Shown: positions 12,651-25,528, counted from the first letter of the stretch. The stretch: 64,000 nucleotides of DNA from Holacanthus passer (GCA_025331565.1 JAFREQ010000157.1:868001-932000), one strand, 5' to 3'. Numbers and translations: made by a program. The notes: generated by a model from the sequence alone, not told the origin.

Positions 12651-13537
12651 ATTTGATGCATTGTAGTCACCACGAGCTGATTGGTTTTGCTGATATTGAG
12701 CTTCAGGTGATTGTTGTTGCACCATGTGATAAAGGTCTCTATCAGTCCTCTGTACAACTCCGAAAAACTATTTCTAAGCGAAGACAGCATGTCTGGAATC
12801 ATACACGTCAATATAGCAATAACTTCTAATTTGAAAATAAATACCTTTTGTTAAATTCCTTCACTGCATATATGAGTCTAGACAGACATGGATGTAAACT
12901 GCTTGACTGGTTAGTGGAGACATATAACTGCCAGGTGGTAATTCTAGTCTGTCTGAGAAATGATGTTTGTGTGGCTGAATTCCCTGCATGTTGGATTGAA
13001 TGAAAGTGCTGAATGTCTACAATGCAGAAGGACACAGCTATGGCCATTAGTGAAATGTGGACTAAGTGTCACTGCAGCAGCAACGCTCACTAATACCTGA
13101 ATCATAAGAACAAGGATAAGCTGTTGCTTGATTAAAGTAGCAATTGGTCATTAAAGATTTAATTGTTAATAGTGACTCAATTTATCTCAAAAGGAATGCA
13201 TTGTAAACTCTAGCTATCTGACAGACTAATGCATTTGATCAGAATGTAATAATTAAACCAGCAGCTCTATAGATGGCAATTAGTAAATAGTGCTTCATCT
13301 TCAACTCGCTGTAAAAGGTTTTGTGATGTACTTTTGTCCCGTAATTGCCTCAAGGCAACTCGAAGAAATGCGATTTAAGCAGTCATTCTGAGAATCTATC
13401 AAATTAATACACTCGAGGCTGTCACATTCCAAATCACTTAAACAAGAGATGCCATTTGATGCATTCGCAAAGCTCGAGTTAAAGAGAAATTCAAGAGAGC
13501 CCATTCAACGATTTATGTTCGATAAAAGTCTTTCTCA
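12651..13537. other. Non-genic stretch, possible conserved non-coding block
   Basis: No supported gene. From about 13130 to 13530 the sequence is rich in homeodomain-type cores (TAATTG, TAATTA, ATTAAA) set in irregular, non-repetitive DNA. That is the usual look of vertebrate conserved non-coding elements. Conservation itself cannot be tested here. Confidence 0.35.
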
Positions 13538-13672
13538 AGATTTTTTAAGCATTTTGCTTTTATTGGACAAGAATCAGGAAGACAAAGACGGGGATGACAA
13601 AAGTCTCCAACAGCACTTGAACCCAGCACGGTTTAGGCTTTAGACAGTTGAGCCAGCAACACACCACTTGAG
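13538..13672 (-). repeat. tRNA-derived SINE-like element
   Basis: On the minus strand the element starts near 13672 with a tRNA-like head. An A-box-like 'tggctcaactgtctaaagcc' lies at 13655-13636 and a B-box-like 'gggttcaagtgc' at 13624-13613. The body then continues to 'ttgtccaataaaagcaaaat' and an A-rich end at 13547-13540. This order, the spacing of the two RNA polymerase III boxes and the A-rich tail fit a short retroposon derived from a tRNA. It is too diverged to be an active gene or a functional tRNA. Confidence 0.6.
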
Positions 13673-14515
13673 TGAAATTCCTAAAAAAGCAAAGACTCCT
13701 GGTTTTAATTCTGACAGTGTCCCAGTCAAGCTAAAGTAAGTTACTGAAGTATACTTGAAAACTGCCCTGATTTAATTGCAGGTCTTATTCTCCACACATC
13801 ATCAGTGCAGATCAAAGACGAGGCACTGAGGCTCCTAATTTGATGCCGGCTTTGCTAAACATTAAAGCAAAGCAGTAAAGCAGTGGAGCTATGGATGATG
13901 TTCATTACACCTAAACATAACAGTATTTTAAATTAGCAAAGTTTATTTCACCACTTGCATTGCATTAGCTGCTGCCCAAACAAACTGTACAACCTAATCC
14001 AAACAGTTAAATTATATCATACTAAAACATCATATTTAAACTTAGGAAGTGTCTAGTTAAAATTCTAATTGGCTCATTTACAGCAGGCTTCTTTTGTTTT
14101 TAAAGTGGATGTTTTTTAAACCATGTCTATTTCATTATGATGCACATTATGGGTTATTGATTCTATATATTTCTATGTTGCAAAGGTGGCAGAATATGCA
14201 TTTTATAACACCACAGGACTGCATGAAAACGTTTGAATCCCAATTAGAAAATGTAGCCTTAAAAGCTGTCTTTCATGCTGGTGAGAAATATACATAGATT
14301 ATATATATAATTTTAAAATATAAATAAATTATTAACTAGTACAATATTGCATACCATCATGATTTTGAAAAGTTTCTATAAGTTAGACCTTGAATAACTC
14401 ATGATGTTTCTGTGTCGCCTGATAAATATACTTTGTGACTTTATCCAACTTAATTTTTTCCCCCAATTTTCATTAATTTTTTTAATGTCTAGTAACAAAC
14501 ATAGTCGCTCAAAAG
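13673..14515. other. Non-genic stretch
   Basis: AT-rich DNA with no supported gene. Small frames such as 14094-14297 have no recognisable motif. Runs of A/T near 14300-14335 and 14460-14490 are simple sequence. Confidence 0.5.
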
Positions 14516-14856
14516 CAGTAGTGCTAAGTGTATTTACTCAGTTTATTTAATTGTATTCTTTCATACTTCTTCCCAAATACTGTACTACATTACATACAAT
14601 GCATTGCTGTGCAGTTAATTAAACCACCCAATAGTATTTAAATAGCTGGAATTAGCTTCACCCCAACCAGCTACAACATTAAAATGCTGTTCACATATTA
14701 AACTTTATCAGTAATTATCCGAATGTGTAATATATAACAATGTAAAGCTGAAAAAGCCAGTTTGCTTGCTATACTGAGTACATTTTCTTTTATACTTGAA
14801 GGAAAATTTGCTGTGCTTTTGATTAAATACCATTTGGAATGCAGGACATTTTTAAA
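14516..14856 (+). repeat. Dispersed fish repeat (tacttaagt family), near full-length copy
   Basis: The copy begins with 'gtatttactca', passes through 'tactgtactacattacatac', 'ccacccaatagtatttaaat', 'ccagctacaacattaaaatg' and ends with 'ggaatgcaggacatttt'. I recognise this order from a very common teleost non-coding repeat that often flanks 'ccaccactg'. The region 30190-30380 is a shorter copy in the opposite orientation. It is probably a non-autonomous DNA element; class inferred. Confidence 0.6.
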
Positions 14857-17189
14857 AAGGTTTTAAGGTCAAACTTGAAAAACCCTCAATGAGATTCAAA
14901 ACAAACCTACATTTGGATTTTCATACGCAGCATAGTGGTAAAATGCAGCGAGTCTGTGTCCACCTGACTGAATAGAGCACTTTGGCATCAGGTGTTAGGG
15001 CACTTAATCATTGTCCGTCTCGCAGCCTAAGTGTGTGCGTGGGAACTATCGAGACACCAACATTCAAAGCTGAAAAGAGCTGTGACCGTTTCTGCACCTG
15101 TGTGAGTTCACCTTGTGTTCGCCTCTGGAGCCGCGAATCTGAGACATGTCACTGAGATTATCAGTGGAGTGAAATGATTGTAGCACAACTCAATACAGCG
15201 CATGTATAAAATTAGCTTTGTACCTTTTCCATCAAATGAACTGAGCCGGTCACGGAAAATGTGCAGACCCTCGAGGTTGACAAACAGAGGAGTGGATGTG
15301 GTTCAGGATCCCCACAGAGATCTGTGGAACCATGCCCCTTGCTGGCTCCACTCAGTGGGTTTGACATAGAGTCGCAATACAAGGATGAAGAAGAGCAAGT
15401 CTGATTTAGCGAGAAATCCCATAGTCAAGGTTTTGATCCACCTTCCTGCTTAGGATGCACCCGATGATGCAGAGATTTTGGGAAATGATGAGTTTTCCTT
15501 GAGGTTTATAGTTCCCTCCCCCTCTATCTAATCTTTGCACGTAATCGCTCCCCCCAGCTGAGCAGCTGCACATTCAACAGTACTGTACATGAAAAACGAG
15601 GAGGTAAAATCGTCATGACAGCTTGCAGCTCACTTGTGTGCACGGAGGCGCCCTACACCCGGGCGAGCATGCACGCTTGTATATTCATTTGTTTTTCACA
15701 TCTTTCGCTCAAACCAGTGCACGCGTCCCTCCAACCGGGTCGTTCTGCAAGCTCCAACCTGAGGTGACAGGCTGAGTGAAATAAGGGCAGAACTGCACTT
15801 TTCAACAAGCAGCTGTAGCTCATTTGAATTCAGTGTCATGCAACATCATAACTCGGCGGCTTTTCGCTAAGGACCATTGTTTCACCCTCCCATATCTGTG
15901 GTTTGACCCACACAACACTGGCCTCCCTTCAGAATTAAATCCGGTTCTTGAAGCAGGTCAGCTCTCGGGTTGTGTGAGAAGGGGCGGGCTGGCATTCTTG
16001 TATATGTCCTGGTTTATGACTGCCTTGATTAATTGTGGGAGAACATAAGTCTTGTTGAAACAGAGCTCGCGTAATTAACTATCCACTCAGGGTCTGCCTT
16101 GAAATTAATAACTGTGATGTTTAATCAAGATGTACATCTAACAGCGGGAATGCTGTATGAATATTTGCTCATACTGTGCCCTATCAGTCTGACGATAGGC
16201 TATAGTCTCTATTATTTTTTCCTTTGTATTCCCACTAGCGATATTACTCAAAATTATGGAAATAAGCTGAACCTGATCAGTTTTATGTGGTATCAGCACC
16301 TGCCTCTGAGGTACCAGTTCTTTAATTAATTGAACAGTAATTAACAGTTAAAGTCAGGATCTTGAAAGAAAGTGAACTTGAAAGGCAAATCTTAACTAAT
16401 GAGGTTCTACTTTGAAGTAATGAACTCTGTGGGTTTAGGGTAATCATAGGCTTCTGGGCTTTACTCAATTCATCTAGAAGACAGTGAGCTATATGGGGAT
16501 GTAGAGTATTGGTTTGTTCTTGAACTTTTTTTGGCATCTGAGACATTACAACAAGACCATTTCTTAAGAGGATTCAGGGCTGAACATTTCATCTTTCCAT
16601 CTCTGGACAGTTTATGTAACCGCTCTCTAACAGTCACTATGTTATACTCAAGGAACTTGGAAGTATTCTGTATGATTTAGACGTTTGAAGAATGTGCAGC
16701 ATTTTACTTTATTTCACTGGTCGCCTCTGTACATTTCAGTCCTATGATCATGCACTCTTAAAGGTTTTTTACAATCTGAGTCCTGCTGGTGAGGTTTTGG
16801 TCAATTAACAACAGATTAACATAGTAAAATTGTGCTCACCACCGGTAAATAACTTTCAACAACTCAAATTTAAGAAATACAATCCTCAGCTACCAAAGAA
16901 TCAGATGCAGCTGATATAACACCTGACCTGGATATGACACCATAAAAAAAGTTATCCCCTCTCATCAGACCTGGCAGATATAAGATGTCCACATAATTCT
17001 TTGTTGATTTTAAAATGCATATATTACAATTTTTTCAAAACATTTGTTCTTTCAGAATATGTTTTTTTGTATTTGGGAACCTGTGAGGAGAACAGTACTA
17101 CAGTCCAGTGAAAAGTGCTTTAACCTAAAACATCATTTTTTGCATAGTTAGCTCTGCAAATGGAGCGAATAATTTCTGAAAGTCTTTCA
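14857..17189. other. Non-genic stretch with small CpG-rich patch
   Basis: No supported gene. Positions 15630-15760 contain noticeably more CpG than the neighbourhood, together with a 'gcatgcacgc' motif. The patch is too small to be a clear CpG island, and no start or splice pattern is attached to it. Confidence 0.45.
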
Positions 17190-17601
17190 AATGAATAGTT
17201 TGACATTTTGGGAAACAATTACTCAGCAAAAAACAAGCAGGTACAGTGACTTCCTGGAGTGTTGTGGTGCTGTGAGGTGAGTGGTCGGCAGACTAAAGCT
17301 CTATATAAATACAGTCCCTTTACCATTTGTCAGACAGCCAGCTAAGACAGCACTGGAAGACTACATACATTGTTTGTTGTTTTTGCATTTCTGATCACTA
17401 AAACCACAAATTGAATTTTTTTTATTCATTTCTGCCTTAGAGGTTTGTGCATTTTTATGTTTAAGCCTTTATCCTATACCTAAGCTAATCACCTCGTGGC
17501 TCCATACCTCATGTACAGATATGAGTGATATCGATCTTCTCATCTCACTCTTGACAAGAAAGAGAATAAGTTTATTTCCAAAAATGTCAAACCATTTCTT
17601 T
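17190..17601 (+). repeat. MITE-like element with terminal inverted repeats
   Basis: The left end reads 'aatagtttgacattttggga'. The right end (17575-17601) reads 'tccaaaaatgtcaaaccatt', which is its imperfect reverse complement. Internal phrases 'cagtgacttcctggagtgtt' and 'gatatcgatcttctcatctc' are those I remember from an abundant teleost non-autonomous DNA transposon. The middle is scrambled relative to that memory and there is no open frame. Parts of a second copy lie at 48939-48967 and 49785-49920. Confidence 0.65.
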
Positions 17602-20020
17602 AGTCCTTTAGTAACTTGCTTAAACCCGCAAAAACGGTTTCCTGTCTGTTACAGCATGCATATCAGTTTAGCAGATCTCTTGTCCTGTGTTCACCTTTGA
17701 GAAACCAAAATGGAGAAATTTATATTTTGTATTTTTTGGTGCCATGTTGTCGCCCTTAGTTTTGCATTAAATTGATGGAATATGATTAGGAGGCAAATCA
17801 GAGATACTAAATTTAGCTGTACTGAATTGCTCAACAAATCTTAACCAAAAGACAGACAATAAGCAAACATGGATCTTGTGAAAATGATAATGTGCATTTG
17901 ACAGCACAGTAGTCAACAGGTGGTGACATGCACTTTTGCACTTTAGATGATTGAAGATGCATCATCACGAGTTTCAGTGTTTTTATTCAAATTAAAACTT
18001 TCCCAGTTTTTATCTAAATACAAATAAAAATCAAAATATCTTTTCTGCCTCAGAACAATAAATATAGATAGAAGTGGATAAAAATAGTGAACACTCCTAC
18101 TCCACACTAGCATGGTGGACATATGTGTGTGGGTGACGCAGGTGCAGACACACATGTCCACTCACACACATACACTTGGCAGTCACAGCAGCAGCCTGTC
18201 CACCTGATTTTTCAGTGACAGAGAAGAGAGTGAGGCGTCGGCGGTGGTTATTATAGCTCGGCTGTCATTAATATCAGGTGTACTTTCTCAGCCATGCAGA
18301 GCTGCTGGTGGGGCTTAGTCATTGATGGTGGGGGTCATTACATCTCACTGGCTCTTGTCTACCTGTCTCTGCCTCCACAGGACACTAACAAACCGTGCTG
18401 CCTCCAGTGAACCATCCGGCACAGGAGCACTGGATAGAAAATAGGTGTTGTGCCAGTCACCTCTGCTACTGACACAGTCGGGTTCCAGAGGGACAGAATA
18501 AACAGCTCACCATCGCAACATGTGAATAATGGTTATGAGACCTGCTGCCACCATGGGACTTAAACTTTTGCGGTCGTTACTTCTGATGATATGGTCATAA
18601 ACAATGCCAACATGTCACTGGGCTAACTATGGCCAATAAATTTTAATGTACAGTGGCATCTGTATTGGTCTGTTGTAGCTCAGTGGGCTGAGCCGAACAC
18701 TGAAAGACTGACGCATCAAAGCTCCAACAACACTTTAGTCCAGTAAAATAATACTGAGCTTGTTGACTTACGCTTACCAAAGACCATTTAATGAGGACGA
18801 GCATGAAAGGAAAAATATCGTAACAAGCACATCTAAAACACGATTAACACAGCAGCCAATTGTATTTACGCATGTGGCCATTCATGAATTTAATATATGA
18901 TCAAATGGTTTTAGACTAATCAGCATTTGCACTAACGCTGCCAGTTTTATGGGTATAATTTTTCCACTTGCTAAAATATATATGGAGCCTTTATTGCTGG
19001 CATAGTTTGAACATTTTTCTGATCTCAGCATATATAGTGTCATCATATAGCAGCTGTTACACAATCTAATATTATAATGAAGGAGATCTTGCACAGCATC
19101 TTTGATTTTTTAAGCTGATACCAATATCATATAACAATATACTGGCTAATGTTCCTTGTTTTTTACATTCCCACATAACATTAACTAACATTGATTAATG
19201 TCACTGTCCCAAGTTGTGACTGAAATACGTACTGAGTGGGATATTTTACAGTTATAAAATCAAACTTGTGACTTTCCAACGTGTTTGTGAGAAGCCAATA
19301 TCAGCTCCCGACCTCAAAGTCCCAACCTCACACCCTGCGTGCTGTTATTGGCTGGGGGCTACACACCCACTGCTCAAAGGTTGCAGTCCAGACACGTCCC
19401 GACAACAGCAACATAAGAAGGAAATAAGAAAATACAGGCAGAGGACAGAGTCTCTGTAGATAAATACACAGCCACACACTTCTAGGGGTCGTAAGTGATG
19501 ATTGAGAGGGATCAAATCCTGCCGTGACATACCTTTGAGGTTAGGAACAAGTTGTGGTTTCATGCTAAATATAAAAAAGACAAGACTCCATTCTTCCCTA
19601 AATTTACCAAGTGCCTGAACATAACCATAAAAACGCTATAGTTGCTAAAAGCAGATATTCTATAGCAAGACCTGATGTTGTAGGAAAATAAATTGTCCGT
19701 GAACAGTTTAGCAGATACATTCGGCGTGAACATTCTCTGACTTTGCAGATACACCCTTTAGAAATGTTTCCTCATTATATTGATAACAAATGTAATCCAG
19801 CTGGCATTTCGTTTCTATCAAAACGTGTTTGCTGTTGGAAATGAGCAGCATATAAATGTAATTTCTACGAGATAGGGTTGAGTGCGTGGGACCAAGAGTG
19901 AAGAAGCCTGAAAGCCTGTTGTTCACTTGTATTCACAGCGTGTAGTTACATGACTGTGGTCGGTGAGAATAATAACTCCAAACCAAATCTTATGACATCC
20001 AGTCAGAGAGTTGGGACGAC
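17602..20020. other. Non-genic stretch
   Basis: No supported gene. A short inverted repeat at 18115-18161 could fold into a hairpin but is a by-product of CA/TG-rich sequence. At 18674-18693 there is a tRNA A-box-like 'tagctcagtgggctgagc', without a matching B box downstream. Confidence 0.45.
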
Positions 20021-20332
20021 AAGTTGGGACAGGAGCAACAAAAGACTGTGAAAGTTGTGGACTGATCCAAAAACACCTGTTTGGATCATTCCACAGGTGA
20101 ACAGGTTCATTGGTAACAGGTGATAGTATCATGATTGAGTATGAAAGGTTCATCCTGGAAAGACTCAGTCGTTCACAAGCGAGGATGGAGAGAGGTTCAC
20201 CACTTTGTCAAACACATGATTGTATAAAGGAGATTAATACATGGACTTGTTGTTAGTTCGCTTATGAGTGATTGCAACCTGTTTTCATTTATGTTTTACA
20301 CAGCAGCACAACTTGTTCGAATCAGGATTGTA
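20021..20332 (+). mobile_element. Non-autonomous DNA transposon, copy 1 of 3
   Basis: This copy shares a long near-identical core with 59728-60148 and 62470-62816: 'gcaacaaaagactgtgaaag', 'aacacctgtttggatcattc', 'acaggttcattggtaacagg', 'aaagactcagtcgttcacaa'. Its right end reaches a degraded 'acacagcagcacaac..ggattgta' terminus, and the left terminus is missing. There is no transposase frame. From memory the family is abundant in fish, has ends of 'ccaattccaaaaaagttggg' type, and may be Kolobok-like; the superfamily is uncertain. Confidence 0.7.
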
Positions 20333-21169
20333 AATAATCCCGCTGCCATCAGAAGGAATGATAGCCTCACACACATTTGAACAAGCATACAGTACATCTG
20401 CTTTCATGTTGATGTTCATGTCATGACGGTGTTTACATCCTCTCACACACGCTGACGCACACATACAGCCGTGCGGTGCAGCCCCAACAGTAGTTCATTG
20501 CAGGTGTAGCGTTTTTATGGGCTGCAGACAGATTGTGTAGACTTGTGGTTTGCTGAGGAAGGCAGGGAACCGTATTAGTCTCCATCCCCTTACGTCAGTG
20601 GTCATAACATTTGCCATTACTTCCCCTGCAAGATTCAATCACCAGCGCACAAAGCCATGCTTCACGCACAATGAAAGGCGAGTGCTTTTTGTCAGGCATT
20701 CGGCAGAGTGAATTGCATATAGAGTGACTCCGAGATAGCATTGTTTCTGGCTGCCATAAAAAATCTATTTAAGGCAAATCTAATCTTCATAATCTTCTCC
20801 CTCAGAGGTGGTGAACGGTGATAGGAAAGATTTCCATGCAAGTCCTGGGTGTCTGGTTGGCAGCGCACAGGGCTCGAGGATGTAGGAAATTGCTGGGAGC
20901 AGAGGATATTAAACTTCAATTTGAGAACACCGATAAGCACCGAATTGGTGATTTATTTAGGCGCATTGTCAACTAAATCATCCTTAACCACTGGACACGA
21001 GTATATTCATAAACACAACCCTCCTGCTTGCTTTACAATTCCATTTTTTTCATATCTTCAATCTAAACTGCAGGGTAAATACTGTATGTCCTCAAACAAG
21101 TTATAGATATGGTTTTGAACGAAGATAATTTTCCCGGTGATTAGTTGTGGTGTAGCTGAGCAGCCGTGG

Positions 21170-21174
<5 letters not shown>
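20333..21174. other. Non-genic stretch
   Basis: Unique-looking DNA with no supported gene and no recognised repeat. The frames at 20692-20940 (minus) and 20849-21106 (plus) overlap each other and have no protein motif. Confidence 0.45.

Positions 21175-21218
<44 letters not shown>
21175..21218 (+). repeat. (TG)n microsatellite
   Basis: An uninterrupted run of 22 TG units. A shorter, interrupted GT array follows at 21641-21665. Confidence 0.95.
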
Positions 21219-21223
<5 letters not shown>

Positions 21224-23271
21224 GAGAAGGGAGATGGAAGACAGAAAGCAAGAGGGAGCTTTCTATCTCTTCTCTTTTTCCTTTCTTTCTTTCAGCTTAA
21301 ATGCTATGGCCACTGAAGCGGCTCTGCACATTACTCCACTGTGCGTCATTTTGGAGCGTGTAAATGGGCCGGTGCGGTGCAGTAAGGAAAAGGGGGGCCT
21401 CATAAGTCCGCCACAGTGAATGAATTATTAATGGGTATAAATCCCAAACAGAGGGGATGGGGCCGAGACTAATGTCCACTGGCATGAGTTCCGTAGAGAT
21501 GGGCAGCGTCTCAAGGATAGCAGGGCAGCCTGGCAGCTACACACCGCTGTCAGCTGAGGACACTAGATCACTGCAGTGGCAGGGACACTCAACAAAGATC
21601 ATCCTCACCTCCACACCGCATTGTAAACATTAACACCAGAGTGTGTGTGTGCGTGTGTGTGTGTGCTCTCTCTTATTTTTCTTCTTCTGAGCTTGAAGTG
21701 TCCTCTCAGGGATTCTTAAATTTATGCTCAGGATTTAGGTTTAAGGTTAACTTTAGAAGAAGGATTAAGTTGAGTTTAAGAGGTGGTGAAGAGGTCAAGG
21801 AGTGAATCGAACCAATTAAGTTAAAAGTATGGTAATACAACATATTCATGCAAAGCTAGTGCTGGTGTCTGTGTGTTCGACTGTATATATGCAGGTATAC
21901 AACCATTCCTCCCTCTGTCTGTGTCTTATTTTGTGTGTGTGTGTGCAAGAATCACAAAGGTGTAGACGTGGGAGGGAGGGTAGGCACTTTAAAAAAATCT
22001 GCTAAAATGAAGGAAAAGGGAATTTTGCTACACCTGCTGTTTCTGTTAGCAGAGAAAGCACTGCCATATCCTCATGAATTGTCTCAGCACCTCAGGCAAC
22101 CATTTACAGCCCGTCCTCATGACTCATCATAATGAAAAATCTTCCCACCAAAAAGTCTGTAGGATTGAAAAGAGGAAAGTTTCATTACAGAATGAAATAC
22201 CATTGGGGAGAGGGACACTCACTTTTACAAAATGATTACTGGAATAAAAGTAAAACTTACCATGTCTTATAATAAAGTAATGAGCCATCTCACAACCTTT
22301 GGGTGGAAGATAACATTTGTAAGAATGGGATCATCTGTCATCATCAGTTTGAGGAAACTCTCAAAAATTAATATGTAAAATTTTTATAATTAAACCCGTC
22401 AAATTCAATTACTTTTATTGCAGTTTGTGCCTGCTGGTGAGTTACATCACAGTTAATGATACTAGACTTCATTCTTTTTAATATAGATTTAAATTATGTT
22501 AATAAATGCAGTAAGTGTGGCAGACATATACAGCGTGTAACCACATTACAATGAAGTCCAGCAGACCTGTAATAAATGCAACTCTTGTAAAACATACAAA
22601 CTATAGTTGTTGGCACAGTGAGATGTTGATACAAGTCCGTGTGAATGTTGGAGGGTGTATGTTGCACTTGTGTTGTATTGAACTCCATTACCTCATTCAT
22701 TATAAAGCAGTTCAGTACAGCACCACAGCAAAGTACAACCTAAAATACTTATCATGATATTGTGTCAACACACGAACAATTGAAGTAGCAGTCAATAACA
22801 AAAGTGTGTTTTTAGTACTGTGTCAAGATGTAAGACTTTAATATAGAGTAAGACTTACAGACTTTAAATGCTTTGTCACACACGTAACTTACTGCAGCTC
22901 TTTCAGTTGCTTGGTGATTTCCGGACCTTTTAGCTGTATAATGGCTGGTTCTCTGAGTGGTTTTTGGGCTTGCCGTGCACTAACATGACGTGCTGTGACA
23001 CAGTTTCCCTTGGCCATTTGAAAGACAACTCAGTCTGGCCCATTTCTGCTGTAAAGATATCAGGAGAGGCTTGTCAGCAAGGTAAGACCCAGAAGAAATA
23101 TATAAAAGGTTAAACTGGGCTAACTGGACACTTTTGAGGCTAATTTACTTGCAAACTAACAAGGTCCCTCTGTAGAACAAGAGCTGGTACCTGCTCCTTT
23201 TAAATACATCTGCTGTTCCACATTGGTAGATACCTTGTCCTTGAATGCAAAGCAACTTCTACTTTTTAGAG
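21219..23271. other. Non-genic stretch
   Basis: No supported gene. It contains a short GT array (21641-21665), a smaller one near 21932-21945, and a degenerate 'ggttaa'-type stretch at 21740-21830. The open frame on the + strand at 22515-22757 lacks recognisable motifs. Confidence 0.45.
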
Positions 23272-23640
23272 ATGCTAGTGGCATGACTGTAGGGACGACA
23301 TTGTTGGTCGGTCAGTCAGTCAAATTTTGGTTGGATTGCCATGAAGATAAATCCTACTAAGTTTGATGATTCCCTGCTTTTTTTTAAATCTATCATTCGG
23401 TCAGAATTTGAATTTGTCCATACTTTGATTTATAACAAACTACCTGCAAAACTAATGACATCCCATCACTCTCAGCTGTGTGTTTAGTGCTACCTAGCAA
23501 ATGTTAGCATGACACAATGCTAAACTAGCGTAGTGAACATTGTGAACATGACCTTTTAAACATCTGCATATTCACATTGTCATTGTGAGCATTTAGCTAA
23601 AGCACCGCTGTGTTTAGGTACGGCCTTGTAGAGCTGTTGA
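23272..23640 (+). repeat. Dispersed fish repeat (ttagcat-rich family)
   Basis: The copy runs through 'tggttggattgccatgaaga', 'tgaatttgtccatactttg', 'acctgcaaaactaatgacat', 'ctcagctgtgtgtttagtgc', 'agcaaatgttagcatg' and 'cattgtcattgtgagcattt'. I recognise this order from a common teleost repeat. It is non-coding and its class is not known to me. Confidence 0.65.
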
Positions 23641-24821
23641 ACAACGGAGGAAAATATATTCATAGCCAGTATGTATTCATTGAAGGGCCAATGTGCACAT
23701 TGCATTAAATCTCATTTATATTTTCCAGGTATCTGCTATATTGTATGGAGTATTTGCAATATATGGTGTATAAATTCTAAAACCCTGTGCTGTGCATTTT
23801 GCATCCAGGCCGCTCCATTAAATTTAGTATTGATAGGACAGACCTTGGTAACAAGGCAAACAGAGAAGCCAGCTGTGCCTTTGGGGAGGTTTGCTTATTA
23901 ACAGGCAGGGAGTCAGAACACACACTGAGACACGGAGACAGGGATCACTATTGAGCTGTCTGTCAGCGGGGAAATTGCTCCTGTCCATACACTGCAAAAA
24001 AAAAAAAAAAAAAAATCCATCTATCTCAATGAGTGATTTATTTATTTCATCCGGTCTTAAAATCACTCCTCAACAAGTGACCACCTGAAGTCCATCTGTC
24101 CACGACAGCAAAGGCAGTAATTCAGGTGCAGTGATCTGATTTTGACCCATTTTAAGGGGAATGTCTCATCACATCAACGCTTCTTCACAATATCTACAAA
24201 ACTACTCATTTTCTAAATTATATGCATTTGCCTCATTTATTTTCTGCCGAGTCTTTACTTTCTCTTACACTGAACGACTCTCTGGGACAAAGTTCATTTA
24301 GCATTGTGCGTCATTCTCTTTCTATCAGCCAGTCATCACGCTGGACCAGCAGAGCCGCTGTAGGAGGAGAATAATGAAGCACATTGTTTGCTCTGAGAGG
24401 TCTGAGAAGATCTGTCACAGCAGGTGAAGCCCCTCCTTTCCAGCTGGTGCTAATGAGGCCTGCTAGGACTCTCTGTGGTTTCTCGTCTCCACTGTCAGAA
24501 CAGGCTTTGGAGATTAAGTCACATAGAGATCCGGTTCTCTTTTTGAAGTTGCATAAGTACACGAGTGCAAAAGCACGCGTCATCAACCCATTCCTGCTCA
24601 CAGTGTGTAAGGATTACCATGTGATTGCTCTTCTGCAATGGACCATAGCTTAATGTGACTTCATGGAATGTTAATCAGTGTCGAGTATGACGGCGATAAT
24701 AATTAGAATGAGAGCGTTTCTTCATCAAAGATGAGAATGTCTGTATCTCAGCATGTGTGATGTGTGTAATAGATTTTGCTTTCAGTTTAACATGCAGACT
24801 GTGCTACCAGTGATCATTTCT
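23641..24821. other. Non-genic stretch with poly-A tract
   Basis: No supported gene. A run of 20 adenines lies at 23996-24015. It could mark the end of an old retroposon, but I recognise no element before it. The block 24360-24600 is less AT-rich and looks like possible conserved non-coding DNA. Confidence 0.45.
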
Positions 24822-25528
24822 AGTATCAATTAGGTATTTTGTAAAAAATGTTCTTACATTTTTATATCATGATTTCCCAGAGCCCAAGGTAACATCTTTA
24901 AATATTATTTTGTCCAACCAACACTCCAAATCCCAAGATAATGGAATTTATAGTGATATAAAACAAAGAAAATCTTCATGTTTGAGAGGCTGGAACCAGC
25001 AAGTCACTCAGTTTAAAAAAAAAAATTATTTATTTTTTTAACTGATAACTGTATTTTACAGATCTTAACGACATTCTTGAAGTTTTCATGGAAAGAACTA
25101 TCAATTTGGAGCTAATTATGCAGAAAATTTGCATTTCTTTGAAAGGCCTGCTTTGTTTAAACCAAAATAAATACTAATCTATTATTTATTTATCAGTGGA
25201 AACTTTATTTTTCATATTTGTTGAATTGTTTATATGGCTGTAGACAGATTTCACACTCTTATGTGCTAAGTTGACCTGATGTTCTCCAACTAAAAAACAA
25301 TGGAATATGGTAATAATGAATTGGAATTAATGAATTTGAACTCTGTCTCCATTTTCTTTTTAAGCAGCACCAAATTACAGTTTTTTCGAGGGCACTTCAA
25401 CATAAAATATTTGGAAACTACAGAGCTGTAAAATAAAGTGTTACCAAATTATTTACAATGATTTATTCAGTTATCAAAACTGTTTTGGATACATTTTCTG
25501 TCAGTCAGCTAATCGTTTCAACACTTAC
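24822..25528 (-). repeat. AT-rich interspersed repeat, copy interrupted by another element
   Basis: The left part (24822-25010) has 'tttcccagagcccaaggtaa', 'tgtccaaccaacactccaaa' and 'gaggctggaaccagcaa'. The right part (25455-25528) has 'cagttatcaaaactgttttg' and 'cagctaatcgtttcaacac'. In the copies elsewhere these parts lie next to each other. Here about 450 bases separate them, and they include an element with its own inverted ends at 25197-25445. The family is probably a non-autonomous DNA transposon. Confidence 0.6.
25197..25445 (+). repeat. Nested repeat with imperfect inverted ends
   Basis: The left end 'gtggaaactttattttt' and the right end 'taaaataaagtgttacc' are imperfect inverted repeats of each other. 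The right end is identical to that of the element at 32480-32819. The piece lies inside the AT-rich repeat at 24822-25528, so it was probably inserted later. No coding capacity. Confidence 0.5.

Noticed and set aside
18115..18161. Hairpin with arms around 'gtggacatatgtgtg', considered as a microRNA precursor
   Set aside because: Arms are short and built of simple TG/CA sequence; no known seed recognised.
18674..18693. tRNA A-box-like sequence
   Set aside because: No B box, no acceptor-stem pairing and no terminator at the right distance; at most a trace of an old SINE.
21175..21218. Regular short repeats considered as a CRISPR array
   Set aside because: Pure dinucleotide arrays without spacers; the DNA is eukaryotic.
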